A stretch of 7,376 bases of DNA from VBDM01 sp035317085 (lineage in GTDB: Bacteria > Pseudomonadota > Gammaproteobacteria > Burkholderiales > SG8-39): the NCBI GenBank assembly GCA_035317085.1, contig DATHHS010000335.1, positions 1-7,376 on the forward strand, given 5' to 3'. The translations under genes and the position numbers were made by a program. Shown here piece by piece: positions 1 through 5,858 of the stretch; the first letter of the stretch is position 1, and each line of letters starts with the position of its first letter. Under the pieces are notes generated by a model, which was not told the DNA's origin, did no database searches, and saw only the letters and a list, made by a program, of their open reading frames with translations.

Positions 1-199
1 GCTCCGCTTCCTTCGCTGTGATGATTTCACAGGCATGCATAAGGAGCGGCCGCACTTCTTTCCAGCGCCAGAGGGCCGGTACTGCGGCCGTGCCCGGTTT
101 CAGCCGCATCACCCGCTCCCACAGCGGCTTCATGTTGAGCGCTGCGATCTCCTTCGAGAATCGCGCCCGGTCCGGATTCAACAGGGCGGTAGCGGACAC
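1..199 (-). CDS. Gentisate 1,2-dioxygenase-like cupin, N-terminal part (cut by window edge)
   Basis: Partial gene: 66 codons are visible and the rest lies beyond the left edge. The family cleaves the ring of gentisate (or of salicylate or 1-hydroxy-2-naphthoate) with Fe(II) and O2 in the cytoplasm; gentisate gives maleylpyruvate. The visible peptide has the family's N-terminal pattern: NMKPLWERV at about residues 21-29, then AVPALWRW at about 42-49, then VRPLL, then EIITAKEAE at the edge. This lines up with the PLW...KAVP..W.W segment I recall from NagI-type enzymes. The iron-binding cupin His residues are not in view. The start is taken as GTG at 199-197, one base after the TGA of the Bug gene, with an AAGGTGGAG ribosome site at 212-204. 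The ATG at codon 22 is unlikely because it would remove the conserved lead-in. The substrate within the family is not decided by this fragment. Confidence 0.75.
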   Translation of the reverse strand, partial: MSATALLNPDRARFSKEIAALNMKPLWERVMRLKPGTAAVPALWRWKEVRPLLMHACEIITAKEAE

Positions 200-200
200 T

Positions 201-1184
201 TCACTCCACCTTGGCGCCGGAGATCTTGACGGCCTTGGCGTAGCGCTCCGCGTCGGCTTTCAGCATGGGAGCCCAGTCTTCTCCCGAGATACCGAGGGGA
301 TCGATGCCGAGATTTTTCATGCGCTCGATGACGTCGGGGACCTTCACCACCTGCGCCACGTCTGCGCCGACCTTGACGATGATGTCCTTGGGCGTCCCGA
401 CGGGCGCGAACAGGCCGAAGGTCGGCGCAAAATCGAATCCGGGAATCGTTTCGGCGATCGCCGGCACATCCGGGGCGAGGTCCGAGCGCTTGAGCGAATT
501 GATCGCGAGCAGCTTCACCCGCCCTTCCTTCGCCTGGGCGGCGAGCGTCGGATATCCGGAAAACACCATCGGCACCTGCCCGCCCACGAGAGCGGGCACG
601 CTCTGCCCCGTGCCCTTGTAAGGCACGTGGACCATGTCGAGGTTCAGCGACGCCGCCAGGTAGGCCATGCACAGGTGATGCGTGCTGCCTATCCCGGAGG
701 AACCGTAGCTGTATTTGCCCGGCGAGGCCTTGATGAGCGCGATCAGCTCCTTGAAGGAATTGGCCTTGACCGACGGGTGCACGGCGAGAAACAGCGGCGC
801 GCGCGCGGTGAGCGAAACTGGAATGAGATCCTTGTCCGCGTCGTAGGGAAGCTTGGTGAACAGGAACGGAACGATCGCGTGGGTCGAATTGTCCGTCATC
901 AGCAGCGTATAGCCGTCCGGCGCCGCCTTCGCGACGAAATCCGCGCCCAGGATGCCGTTCGCCCCGGGCTTGTTCTCCACGATGAACTGCTGGCCCCAGC
1001 GCTCGGAGAGCTTCTGGCCGATGACGCGCGCGATCGTATCGGGCAGGCCGCCGGGCGAATAGCCCACGACGACGCGCACCGGCTTGTCCGGATAGTTCTT
1101 CGCGCCCTGCGCCAAAGCGGTCTGCGCGACGCACAGCGCGGCAACTCCCAGCAGCCGGATGAATCGGTCGAGTCTCGAATGCAT
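201..1184 (-). CDS. Bug family periplasmic solute receptor (TTT-type)
   Basis: This 327-residue protein has the usual length for a tripartite tricarboxylate transporter receptor (TctC/Bug family), which binds small, usually carboxylated, solutes in the periplasm. Residues 1-25 form a signal peptide: basic start, hydrophobic stretch at about 10-24, cleavage site near TALA/QG. The mature start YPDKPVRVVV, then GYSPGG and DTIAR at about 41-53, VENKPGANG at 69-77, the APDGYTLL segment near 88-95, VPYKGTG at 187-193 and FAPVGTP at 259-265 are family hallmarks. The ATG start has an AGGAG site at 1190-1194, five bases upstream. It sits 36 bases after the YciI-like gene and one base before the dioxygenase gene, which suggests that it captures the aromatic acid of this pathway or a related acid. 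No membrane partners (TctA/TctB) lie in the window, as is common for Bug genes. The ligand cannot be read from sequence. Confidence 0.93.
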   Translation of the reverse strand: MHSRLDRFIRLLGVAALCVAQTALAQGAKNYPDKPVRVVVGYSPGGLPDTIARVIGQKLSERWGQQFIVENKPGANGILGADFVAKAAPDGYTLLMTDNSTHAIVPFLFTKLPYDADKDLIPVSLTARAPLFLAVHPSVKANSFKELIALIKASPGKYSYGSSGIGSTHHLCMAYLAASLNLDMVHVPYKGTGQSVPALVGGQVPMVFSGYPTLAAQAKEGRVKLLAINSLKRSDLAPDVPAIAETIPGFDFAPTFGLFAPVGTPKDIIVKVGADVAQVVKVPDVIERMKNLGIDPLGISGEDWAPMLKADAERYAKAVKISGAKVE

Positions 1185-1220
1185 GGACGCTCCTGCGAAA
1201 GTCCGAATTGTACTATTCCC

Positions 1221-1535
1221 CTAGTTTCCTTCGGCAGTTTTGGGCGCCGCCCCAGGGTTCCACTGGCCTCTGCGCATGCGCGAGATCTTCACCGTGTGGA
1301 ATAGTCCGGCTTTCCGAAACGGCTCGTTCGCGGAAAAGGCCTCGGCGGCCTTGCGATCCGGCACGTTGATGATGAGCACGCTGCCGGTGCGTGTCGCCCC
1401 GTCCTCGGCGAGCAGGCCGCCGCCGAGCACGAGGATATCCTTGTGCTTGTCGAGATAAGCGAGATGCGTGTCGCGCGTGGCGTTGCGGACCGCAAGGCCG
1501 TCGGGCCGGTCTTCCTGATAGATGATGTAGAGCAT
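1221..1535 (-). CDS. YciI-like small protein
   Basis: A 104-residue cytoplasmic protein of the YciI family (ferredoxin-like alpha+beta fold). Visible family features are the MLYIIYQED first strand, the conserved His in THLAYL at about 23-28, LGGGLL at 37-42, GSVLIINVPD at 51-60 and the NEPFRKAGLF segment at 70-79, followed by a last strand. The His and the Asp at about 60 are candidates for the pair thought to be functional in this family. YciI-like proteins occur in several aromatic degradation operons, sometimes as small isomerases or dehalogenases, but most have no known reaction, so none is assigned. The ATG is preceded by GAGGGAGA about four bases upstream. The gene starts 15 bases after fumC stops, so the two are almost certainly co-transcribed. 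The tail after about residue 90 is Pro/Ala-rich and probably disordered. Confidence 0.88.
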   Translation of the reverse strand: MLYIIYQEDRPDGLAVRNATRDTHLAYLDKHKDILVLGGGLLAEDGATRTGSVLIINVPDRKAAEAFSANEPFRKAGLFHTVKISRMRRGQWNPGAAPKTAEGN

Positions 1536-1550
1536 GTCTCTCCCTCGACC

Positions 1551-2933
1551 TCAAACCATCTTGTCCGGACGCACCCAGGCATCGAACTGCTCGGCCGTGA
1601 CGTAGCCCAGGGCGAGCGCGGCGGCCTTGAGGGTGGTGCCCTCCTTGTGCGCCTTCTTCGCGATCTGCGCCGCCTTGTCGTAGCCGATGTGCGGATTGAG
1701 CGCGGTGACGAGCATCAGCGAGTTTTTGACCAGCTGTGCGATGCGCTCGCGCCGCGGCTCGATGCCCGCGGCGCAATGCTCGTTGAAGCCCGCCGCTCCG
1801 TCCGCGAGCAGCCGCACGCTCTGCAGGAAATTGTGGATGATGAGCGGCTTGAATACGTTCAGCTCGAAGTTGCCCGACGCGCCGCCGATGTTGATGGCGA
1901 CATCGTTCCCCAGCACCTGGGCGCACAGCATGGTCATCGCCTCCGACTGCGTGGGGTTGACCTTGCCCGGCATGATGGAGCTGCCGGGCTCGTTCTCGGG
2001 AATCGCAATCTCGCCGATGCCGCTGCGCGGGCCGCTAGCGAGCCAGCGCACGTCGTTCGCGATCTTCATGAGCGAAGCGGCGAGCGTCTTCAGCGCGCCG
2101 TGGGAATTCACCAGCGCGTCGTTCGCGGCGAGCGCCTCGAACTTGTTGCGCGCCGGAACGAAGGGCAGACCGGTCGATTTTCCCAGCTCTTTCGCCACCC
2201 GAGCGCCGAATTCCGGATGCGCATTGAGGCCCGTGCCCACGGCCGTTCCGCCCAGAGCGAGCTCGCACAGGTGCGTGAGCGAGGCCCGCACATGCGCGAC
2301 GCCGTGTTCGAGCTGCGACACCCAGCCGGAGATCTCCTGCCCGAGCGTCAGCGGCGTGGCGTCCTGAAGGTGAGTGCGCCCGATCTTGACGATGTCCTTG
2401 AAGGCTTCGGACTTCGCCGCCAGCGTATCGCGCAGTCTGGAAACCGCGGGTATAAGGCGCTCGTGAATCGCCTGGACCGCGGCGACGCTCATGGCCGTGG
2501 GAAACACGTCGTTCGAAGACTGCCCGCAGTTCACCTCGTCGTTCGGATGCACGCCGCGCCTGTCGCCGCGCTCCCCGCCCAGCAGCTCGCTGGCGCGATT
2601 GGCGAGCACCTCGTTCATGTTCATGTTGGTCTGCGTGCCCGAGCCGGTCTGCCAGACCACGAGGGGAAATTCGACGTCGTGCCGGCCCGCGAGCACCTCC
2701 TCGGCGGCCGAGGCAATCGCCTTCGCCTTGTCCGCGGGCAGCGCCTTCAACTCCAGGTTGACCATCGCGCAGGCACGCTTCACCTGCGCCAGGGCGCGTA
2801 TCAGCTCCAGGGGCATGCGTTCGCCCGAGATCCGGAAATTTTCCAGCGAGCGCTGCGTCTGCGCGCCCCACAACCTGTCCGCGGGGACGCGAATTTCTCC
2901 GAAGGTATCGTGCTCGATGCGGGTGTCCGCCAT
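1551..2933 (-). CDS. fumC: Class II fumarate hydratase (fumarase C)
   Basis: Full-length 460-residue class II (iron-free, tetrameric) fumarase, which interconverts fumarate and L-malate in the cytoplasm. Residue numbering matches E. coli FumC at the active site: T100 in TGSGT, the SSND motif at 139-142, T187-H188 in IGRTHLQDA, and the superfamily signature GSSIMPGKVNPTQ at 317-329 with S318. The start MADTRIEHDTFGEI and LWGAQTQRS are typical of fumarase rather than aspartase or argininosuccinate lyase. The ATG at 2933 has a GGAG site seven bases upstream. It is the first gene of an operon running into a YciI-like protein, a Bug receptor and a gentisate dioxygenase-like enzyme. Gentisate breakdown yields fumarate, so this copy may serve catabolism rather than, or as well as, the TCA cycle. 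Whether it is the only fumarase of the organism cannot be told here. Confidence 0.96.
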   Translation of the reverse strand: MADTRIEHDTFGEIRVPADRLWGAQTQRSLENFRISGERMPLELIRALAQVKRACAMVNLELKALPADKAKAIASAAEEVLAGRHDVEFPLVVWQTGSGTQTNMNMNEVLANRASELLGGERGDRRGVHPNDEVNCGQSSNDVFPTAMSVAAVQAIHERLIPAVSRLRDTLAAKSEAFKDIVKIGRTHLQDATPLTLGQEISGWVSQLEHGVAHVRASLTHLCELALGGTAVGTGLNAHPEFGARVAKELGKSTGLPFVPARNKFEALAANDALVNSHGALKTLAASLMKIANDVRWLASGPRSGIGEIAIPENEPGSSIMPGKVNPTQSEAMTMLCAQVLGNDVAINIGGASGNFELNVFKPLIIHNFLQSVRLLADGAAGFNEHCAAGIEPRRERIAQLVKNSLMLVTALNPHIGYDKAAQIAKKAHKEGTTLKAAALALGYVTAEQFDAWVRPDKMV

Positions 2934-3009
2934 GGTCTGCTCCAGTCGCCGGGAAACTATGCTACGCTAAATTTTACTTCCCACGATTCCCTTCGGCCGT
3001 TCAAAAGAC
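2934..3009. promoter_or_regulatory. Divergent intergenic region between fumC operon and amidohydrolase
   Basis: These 76 bases must hold the promoters of both divergent units. The core is AT-rich (2956-2979), unlike its surroundings. On the minus strand TAAAAT at 2976-2971 resembles a -10 box; the nearest -35-like hexamer, TTGAAC at 3004-2999, is 22 bases away, which is too far for a standard sigma-70 promoter. On the plus strand TATGCT at 2958-2963 is a weak -10 candidate. The region as a control region is well supported by gene layout; the exact boxes are not. No clear operator palindrome was seen. Confidence 0.45.
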
Positions 3010-4035
3010 ATGAAAATCGACATCTACAATCACGTGATGCCCGCGCGGTATCTCGAGATGCTGAAAACGCACTCGAAGGACGCGGGCATCGTCAAGCGCA
3101 TGAGCAACCTGCGCATGCTCTGGGACATCGAGGCGCGGGTGCAGATGCTGGACGCGAAGTTCCCCGACGTGCAGCAGGTGCTGACGCTCGGCCTGCCCTC
3201 TCCGGAGCTGCTCGGAGGCCCGGGCCTGTCGCCGGAACTGGCGCGCATCGCCAACGACGGCATGGCGGACATGACGGCGAAATGGCCGAAGAAATTTCCC
3301 GCCTTCGTCGCCTCGCTGCCCATGAACAACGTGCCCGCGGCGCTCGACGAAATGGACCGTGCCATAGGCAAGCTGGGCGCGCGCGGCGTGCAGATCTGCA
3401 CCAATGTCAACGGCCGGCCGCTCGACGAGCCGGAGCTCTTTCCGGTGTTCGAGCGCGTCACCCGAAAACACGATCTTCCGATCTGGATGCATCCGGCGCG
3501 GCCGGGAACGCGCGCGGATTACGTCAGCGAGCAGAAATCGAAATACGAAATCTGGCAGGTGCTGGGCTGGCCGTTCGAGACCAGCGTCGCCATGGCGCGC
3601 ATGGTGTTCTCGGGATTCTTCGACAAGCTCCCGGAGCTGCGCCTCATCACCCATCACTGCGGCGGCATGATTCCCTACTTCGCGGGCCGCGCCGACACCC
3701 TGTGGGCCCAGCTGGGCAGCCGCAGCGCGGACGAGAACTACGAAGACGTGCTTAAGCGCATGTCGAAAAAGCCGATCGAATATTTCCGCATGTTCTACGG
3801 CGACACCGTGCTCGGCGGCTCGGCCTCCGCCTTGCGCTGCGGGCTGGATTTTTTCGGCGTGGACCGCGTGGTATTCGCGAGCGACTGCCCGTTCGATCCC
3901 GAGGGCGGGCCGATGTTCATCCGCGAGGGGATACGCTCGGTGGAAGACCTCAAGCTGCCGGAGGCCGACAAGCGCAAGATCTATTTCGGCAATGCCATGA
4001 AACTGCTGCGCCTGCCGGCGGGCCGCGGAAACTGA
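3010..4035 (+). CDS. ACMSD-like amidohydrolase family protein (possible decarboxylase or hydrolase)
   Basis: A 341-residue TIM-barrel amidohydrolase of the amidohydrolase-2/ACMSD branch, which includes decarboxylases of aminocarboxymuconate semialdehyde and of resorcylate, and hydratases or hydrolases of ring-cleavage products. Metal-site features in view are H161 in IWMHPARP, H215-H216 in ITHHCGG, and D292 in FASDCPF. PYFAGR at 222-227 and FGNAMKLLRL near the C-terminus are typical of the branch. The N-terminal metal motif, usually DxHxH, reads DIYNH at residues 4-8, so the first His is Tyr6 (codon TAC). The ATG at 3010 has only a weak A/G-rich stretch (AAAAGAC) before it, but no other start lies nearby and the protein begins where the family begins. 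It diverges from the fumC operon and could act on the same aromatic acid. The family is clear; the substrate is unknown. Confidence 0.9.
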   Translation: MKIDIYNHVMPARYLEMLKTHSKDAGIVKRMSNLRMLWDIEARVQMLDAKFPDVQQVLTLGLPSPELLGGPGLSPELARIANDGMADMTAKWPKKFPAFVASLPMNNVPAALDEMDRAIGKLGARGVQICTNVNGRPLDEPELFPVFERVTRKHDLPIWMHPARPGTRADYVSEQKSKYEIWQVLGWPFETSVAMARMVFSGFFDKLPELRLITHHCGGMIPYFAGRADTLWAQLGSRSADENYEDVLKRMSKKPIEYFRMFYGDTVLGGSASALRCGLDFFGVDRVVFASDCPFDPEGGPMFIREGIRSVEDLKLPEADKRKIYFGNAMKLLRLPAGRGN

Positions 4036-4045
4036 CCCGGCCGGG
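4036..4045. repeat. Perfect 10-base palindrome between convergent genes
   Basis: CCCGGCCGGG fills most of the 13-base gap between the stop of the amidohydrolase gene and the stop of the acyltransferase gene. It has no loop and no following T run, so it does not look like an intrinsic terminator. A longer GC-rich pairing with GGCCG at 4053-4057 is possible. It may be chance in GC-rich DNA. Confidence 0.3.
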
Positions 4046-4048
4046 CCG

Positions 4049-5065
4049 TCAAGGCCGCGATCGGACGATCCGCCTGATGCGTTCGACCGGTTTGTCGACG
4101 CCTTGGTAGAAAAGAACGGAACAGGCGAGGACCGCGGCAAACATAGTCAGGAAATAGATGGCGCCGTCCAGGAAGGTCACGGCGTCGTAGCTCGCCCGAC
4201 CGTCGAAGAAAAGGCCGCTCACGAAAACGCACACGGTCCAGTGCGTGAGAAACATGGGGTAGGAAAGCTTTCCCAGGACATTGGCGAAATTCGCGAACCG
4301 CTCGTTTTTGAAATCGTTCTGCACTAGGTAGACGACGATCAGCGAGAAGGACGCGAGGCTTCCCGTGATATCGGCGTTGCTCAGATCGTAGTCGCCCAGC
4401 AGGGGAATGGCGTAGGTGTGCAGCAGGTATGCCGCACACGCGATCACGAAAATCGGGCGGCTGACGCGGTAGGAGTAGCGATAAAAATAGGTCAGCGACC
4501 CGAAAGCGAAGACGAACCCGTTTCCGATTGGGTGCCCGTAAAAATCGAACGGCAGGACATGCAGCGCGCAAAGCGCGCCGACCGGCAGGCTGACGAGAAA
4601 CAGCGCGACCGTTAGCTTTCTCGAGTGCCCCGTTGCGAGGCCTATCAGCAGGTAATAGTAGAGCTCGGTGCTCAGCGACCAGGTCGCCGGCAGGAGGCGC
4701 AGGTCGCTGCCGTACAGGCCGAAGATCGCAAATTGCGGAACCCATTCCGCCCAGCCTTCCGGCCAGCTCATATAGTCGTTGATATGCTCGGCCACGTCCG
4801 GATACGAGTAGACCGCCGCCAGGCTGAACAGCACGGCGACGAAGTACTGCGGATATATCCTGAGAAACCGGTTCAGCAGGAAGGCACCGGCCCGCCTCGG
4901 GCCGGTATAGACCTCCTGCACGATCTGCGTAATCACGTACCCGCTGAGGTAGAAAAAAGCCATGACCGCGACCGGGCCGGCGCCCCGCGCGAACGAATTC
5001 CAGAGATGAAACTCGACGACGTTGAACGCCAGGAAAAATCTTACAAGGTTGATGCCGGCGTTCAT
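4049..5065 (-). CDS. Membrane acyltransferase, acyltransferase-3 (OafA/YrhL-like) family
   Basis: A 338-residue integral membrane protein with about ten hydrophobic segments, the normal size for a stand-alone acyltransferase-3 domain. Such proteins move acyl groups, usually acetyl, across the inner membrane to O-acetylate LPS O-antigen, peptidoglycan, exopolysaccharide or Nod factors. Family marks are the opening GINLVRFFLA with the essential-type His at position 20 (VVEFH), FFYLSGYVI at 37-45, the basic RFLRIYP at 66-72, WSLSTELYYYL at 129-139 with Glu134, and the late LSYPMFLTH at 267-275. It starts 10 bases after the SGNH hydrolase gene stops. No Shine-Dalgarno precedes the ATG (the upstream bases are C-rich), so it is probably translated by coupling to that gene. 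The C-terminus stops right after the last membrane segment, with no fused SGNH domain; the preceding gene supplies one separately. The acceptor is unknown. Confidence 0.9.
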   Translation of the reverse strand: MNAGINLVRFFLAFNVVEFHLWNSFARGAGPVAVMAFFYLSGYVITQIVQEVYTGPRRAGAFLLNRFLRIYPQYFVAVLFSLAAVYSYPDVAEHINDYMSWPEGWAEWVPQFAIFGLYGSDLRLLPATWSLSTELYYYLLIGLATGHSRKLTVALFLVSLPVGALCALHVLPFDFYGHPIGNGFVFAFGSLTYFYRYSYRVSRPIFVIACAAYLLHTYAIPLLGDYDLSNADITGSLASFSLIVVYLVQNDFKNERFANFANVLGKLSYPMFLTHWTVCVFVSGLFFDGRASYDAVTFLDGAIYFLTMFAAVLACSVLFYQGVDKPVERIRRIVRSRP

Positions 5066-5075
5066 GCGGGCGGGA

Positions 5076-5795
5076 CTAGCGCGCCTGGAGATATTTCGAA
5101 ATTTCGCGCTTCCAGACCAGATAGCCCTCGCCGTTCAGATGGACGCCGTCATAGGTCAGGTCGGACTTGAGCCCGCCTTCTCCAACGAGGCCCGCGTTGA
5201 CGTCGACGAATGCGACGTTCCCGGAAGCGAGGGCGGCAAGGCGTCTGTTCAGCTCCAGGATTTTTCCCTGGATCGCGGCGCACGAAATCCAGCCGGCCTT
5301 GGCTTCGTTGCACAGCAAGGTCGACTGGATGAACACTTTCATGCCGCTTTTTTCCAGTTGAGACACGATCTTCGCGTAATCGCCGAAGACGACATCGACG
5401 CTCCGGTTTTCCTTTCCGAAATCGTTGATGCCGATCATGAGGAATGCCTTTCGCGCATGGACGGATTTGATCCCCTCCATCCTCTTGAGCACTCCGCCGG
5501 TCGTGTCTCCGTCGATGCCTCGATTGGCGATGGCCGTGCCCGGAAACATTTCTCCCCACTCGGCCCCGTCCGTAAGAGAGTCGCCGATCATGACGACAGA
5601 GGCGTGCGCGCCGAAGGTGTCGAAGAAAGATGATTTTTCGAGCCAGTACGCGGAAGGCTGTGGTGTTTCCTCTGGAGCGGCGATGAAGTATTTCTTCACC
5701 GCCTCAATTTGGACGGATGGAAACACTTTGCCGATGCCCGCCAGATATCCCCAGCCGAACGAAAGGACGAGCAAAAAAACCAGAAGCGATTTCAA
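5076..5795 (-). CDS. SGNH/GDSL-family hydrolase or acyltransferase, membrane-anchored or exported
   Basis: A 239-residue protein with an N-terminal hydrophobic segment (about residues 3-21) acting as signal anchor or signal peptide, then an SGNH domain. The catalytic blocks are all present: block I VVMIGDSLTDG with Ser73, block II NRGIDGDTT with Gly93, block III IGIND with Asn124, and block V DGVHLNGEGY with Asp216 and His219. SGNH enzymes are esterases or, when partnered with acyltransferase-3 proteins, transfer acetyl groups to sugars outside the membrane. The start is TTG at 5795-5793: an in-frame TGA sits at 5813-5811, no ATG or GTG lies between, the first internal ATG (Met69) would remove the anchor and enter block I, and a GGAG site lies six bases upstream. 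Next comes the acyltransferase gene, 10 bases on. Hand-counted GC in this stretch is near 52 percent, below the flanking genes. Confidence 0.9.
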   Translation of the reverse strand: MKSLLVFLLVLSFGWGYLAGIGKVFPSVQIEAVKKYFIAAPEETPQPSAYWLEKSSFFDTFGAHASVVMIGDSLTDGAEWGEMFPGTAIANRGIDGDTTGGVLKRMEGIKSVHARKAFLMIGINDFGKENRSVDVVFGDYAKIVSQLEKSGMKVFIQSTLLCNEAKAGWISCAAIQGKILELNRRLAALASGNVAFVDVNAGLVGEGGLKSDLTYDGVHLNGEGYLVWKREISKYLQAR

Positions 5796-5801
5796 CGGAC
5801 G

Positions 5802-5805
5802 CTCC
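5802..5805 (-). promoter_or_regulatory. Ribosome binding site fixing the TTG start of the SGNH gene
   Basis: GGAG on the minus strand, six bases before the TTG at 5795-5793. Together with the in-frame TGA at 5813-5811 it leaves TTG as the only sensible start for a protein with an intact N-terminal hydrophobic segment. Confidence 0.75.
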
Positions 5806-5811
5806 GACCCT

Positions 5812-5846
5812 CAAAGAAAAAGGCCGCATCGCGCGGCCTTTTTTTT
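5812..5846 (-). terminator. Intrinsic terminator after the GlcG/HbpS-like gene
   Basis: Arms AAAAAGGCCGC (5817-5827) and GCGGCCTTTTT (5833-5843) form an 11-base-pair perfect stem with a five-base loop (5828-5832). Read on the minus strand, the hairpin core GGCCGC/GCGGCC is followed by TTTTTCTTT, a good T tract, and it begins about a dozen bases after the stop of the GlcG/HbpS-like gene. The plus-strand T tract is even longer, so it could work in both directions. Its end is only 16 bases from the TTG start of the SGNH gene. Confidence 0.88.
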
Positions 5847-5858
5847 CTTTAGAGCTTC

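Larger units (their letters stand above)
1..2933 (-). other. Putative catabolic operon: fumC, yciI-like, Bug receptor, gentisate dioxygenase-like
   Basis: Four genes in the same direction, separated by 15, 36 and 1 bases, each with a plausible ribosome site and no terminator-like hairpin between them. The grouping is an inference from spacing and from pathway logic: uptake receptor, ring cleavage, and an enzyme that consumes the fumarate produced. Maleylpyruvate isomerase and fumarylpyruvate hydrolase, the two intermediate steps, would be expected beyond the left edge if the pathway is gentisate. Confidence 0.72.

Noticed and set aside
178..1134. A 318-codon minus-strand frame within the Bug gene
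   Set aside because: It is the same strand but another frame; its Arg/Gly-rich translation lacks a signal peptide and family motifs, unlike the 201-1184 frame.
1207..1237. Possible internal promoter before the Bug gene (TACAAT at 1212-1207)
   Set aside because: The -10-like hexamer is good, but the best -35 candidate matches only about half the consensus at a 19-base spacing. The gene is better explained by co-transcription from fumC.
18..1304. A 428-codon plus-strand frame opposite the Bug receptor gene
   Set aside because: It is antisense to a clear full-length Bug gene, spans several gene boundaries, and has a low-complexity basic composition.
1443..3755. A 770-codon open frame on the plus strand across fumC and the amidohydrolase
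   Set aside because: It runs antisense to fumC, then out of frame through the amidohydrolase gene. The translation is Arg/Ala/Gly/His-rich with no domain pattern, as expected for a shadow in GC-rich DNA.
4036..4057. Intrinsic terminator between the convergent amidohydrolase and acyltransferase genes
   Set aside because: GC-rich pairing is possible, but there is no T tract on either strand and the central palindrome has no loop.
3001..4140. A 379-codon minus-strand frame opposite the amidohydrolase
   Set aside because: The plus-strand protein has the expected metal ligands and family length; this frame has none and overlaps the end of the acyltransferase gene.
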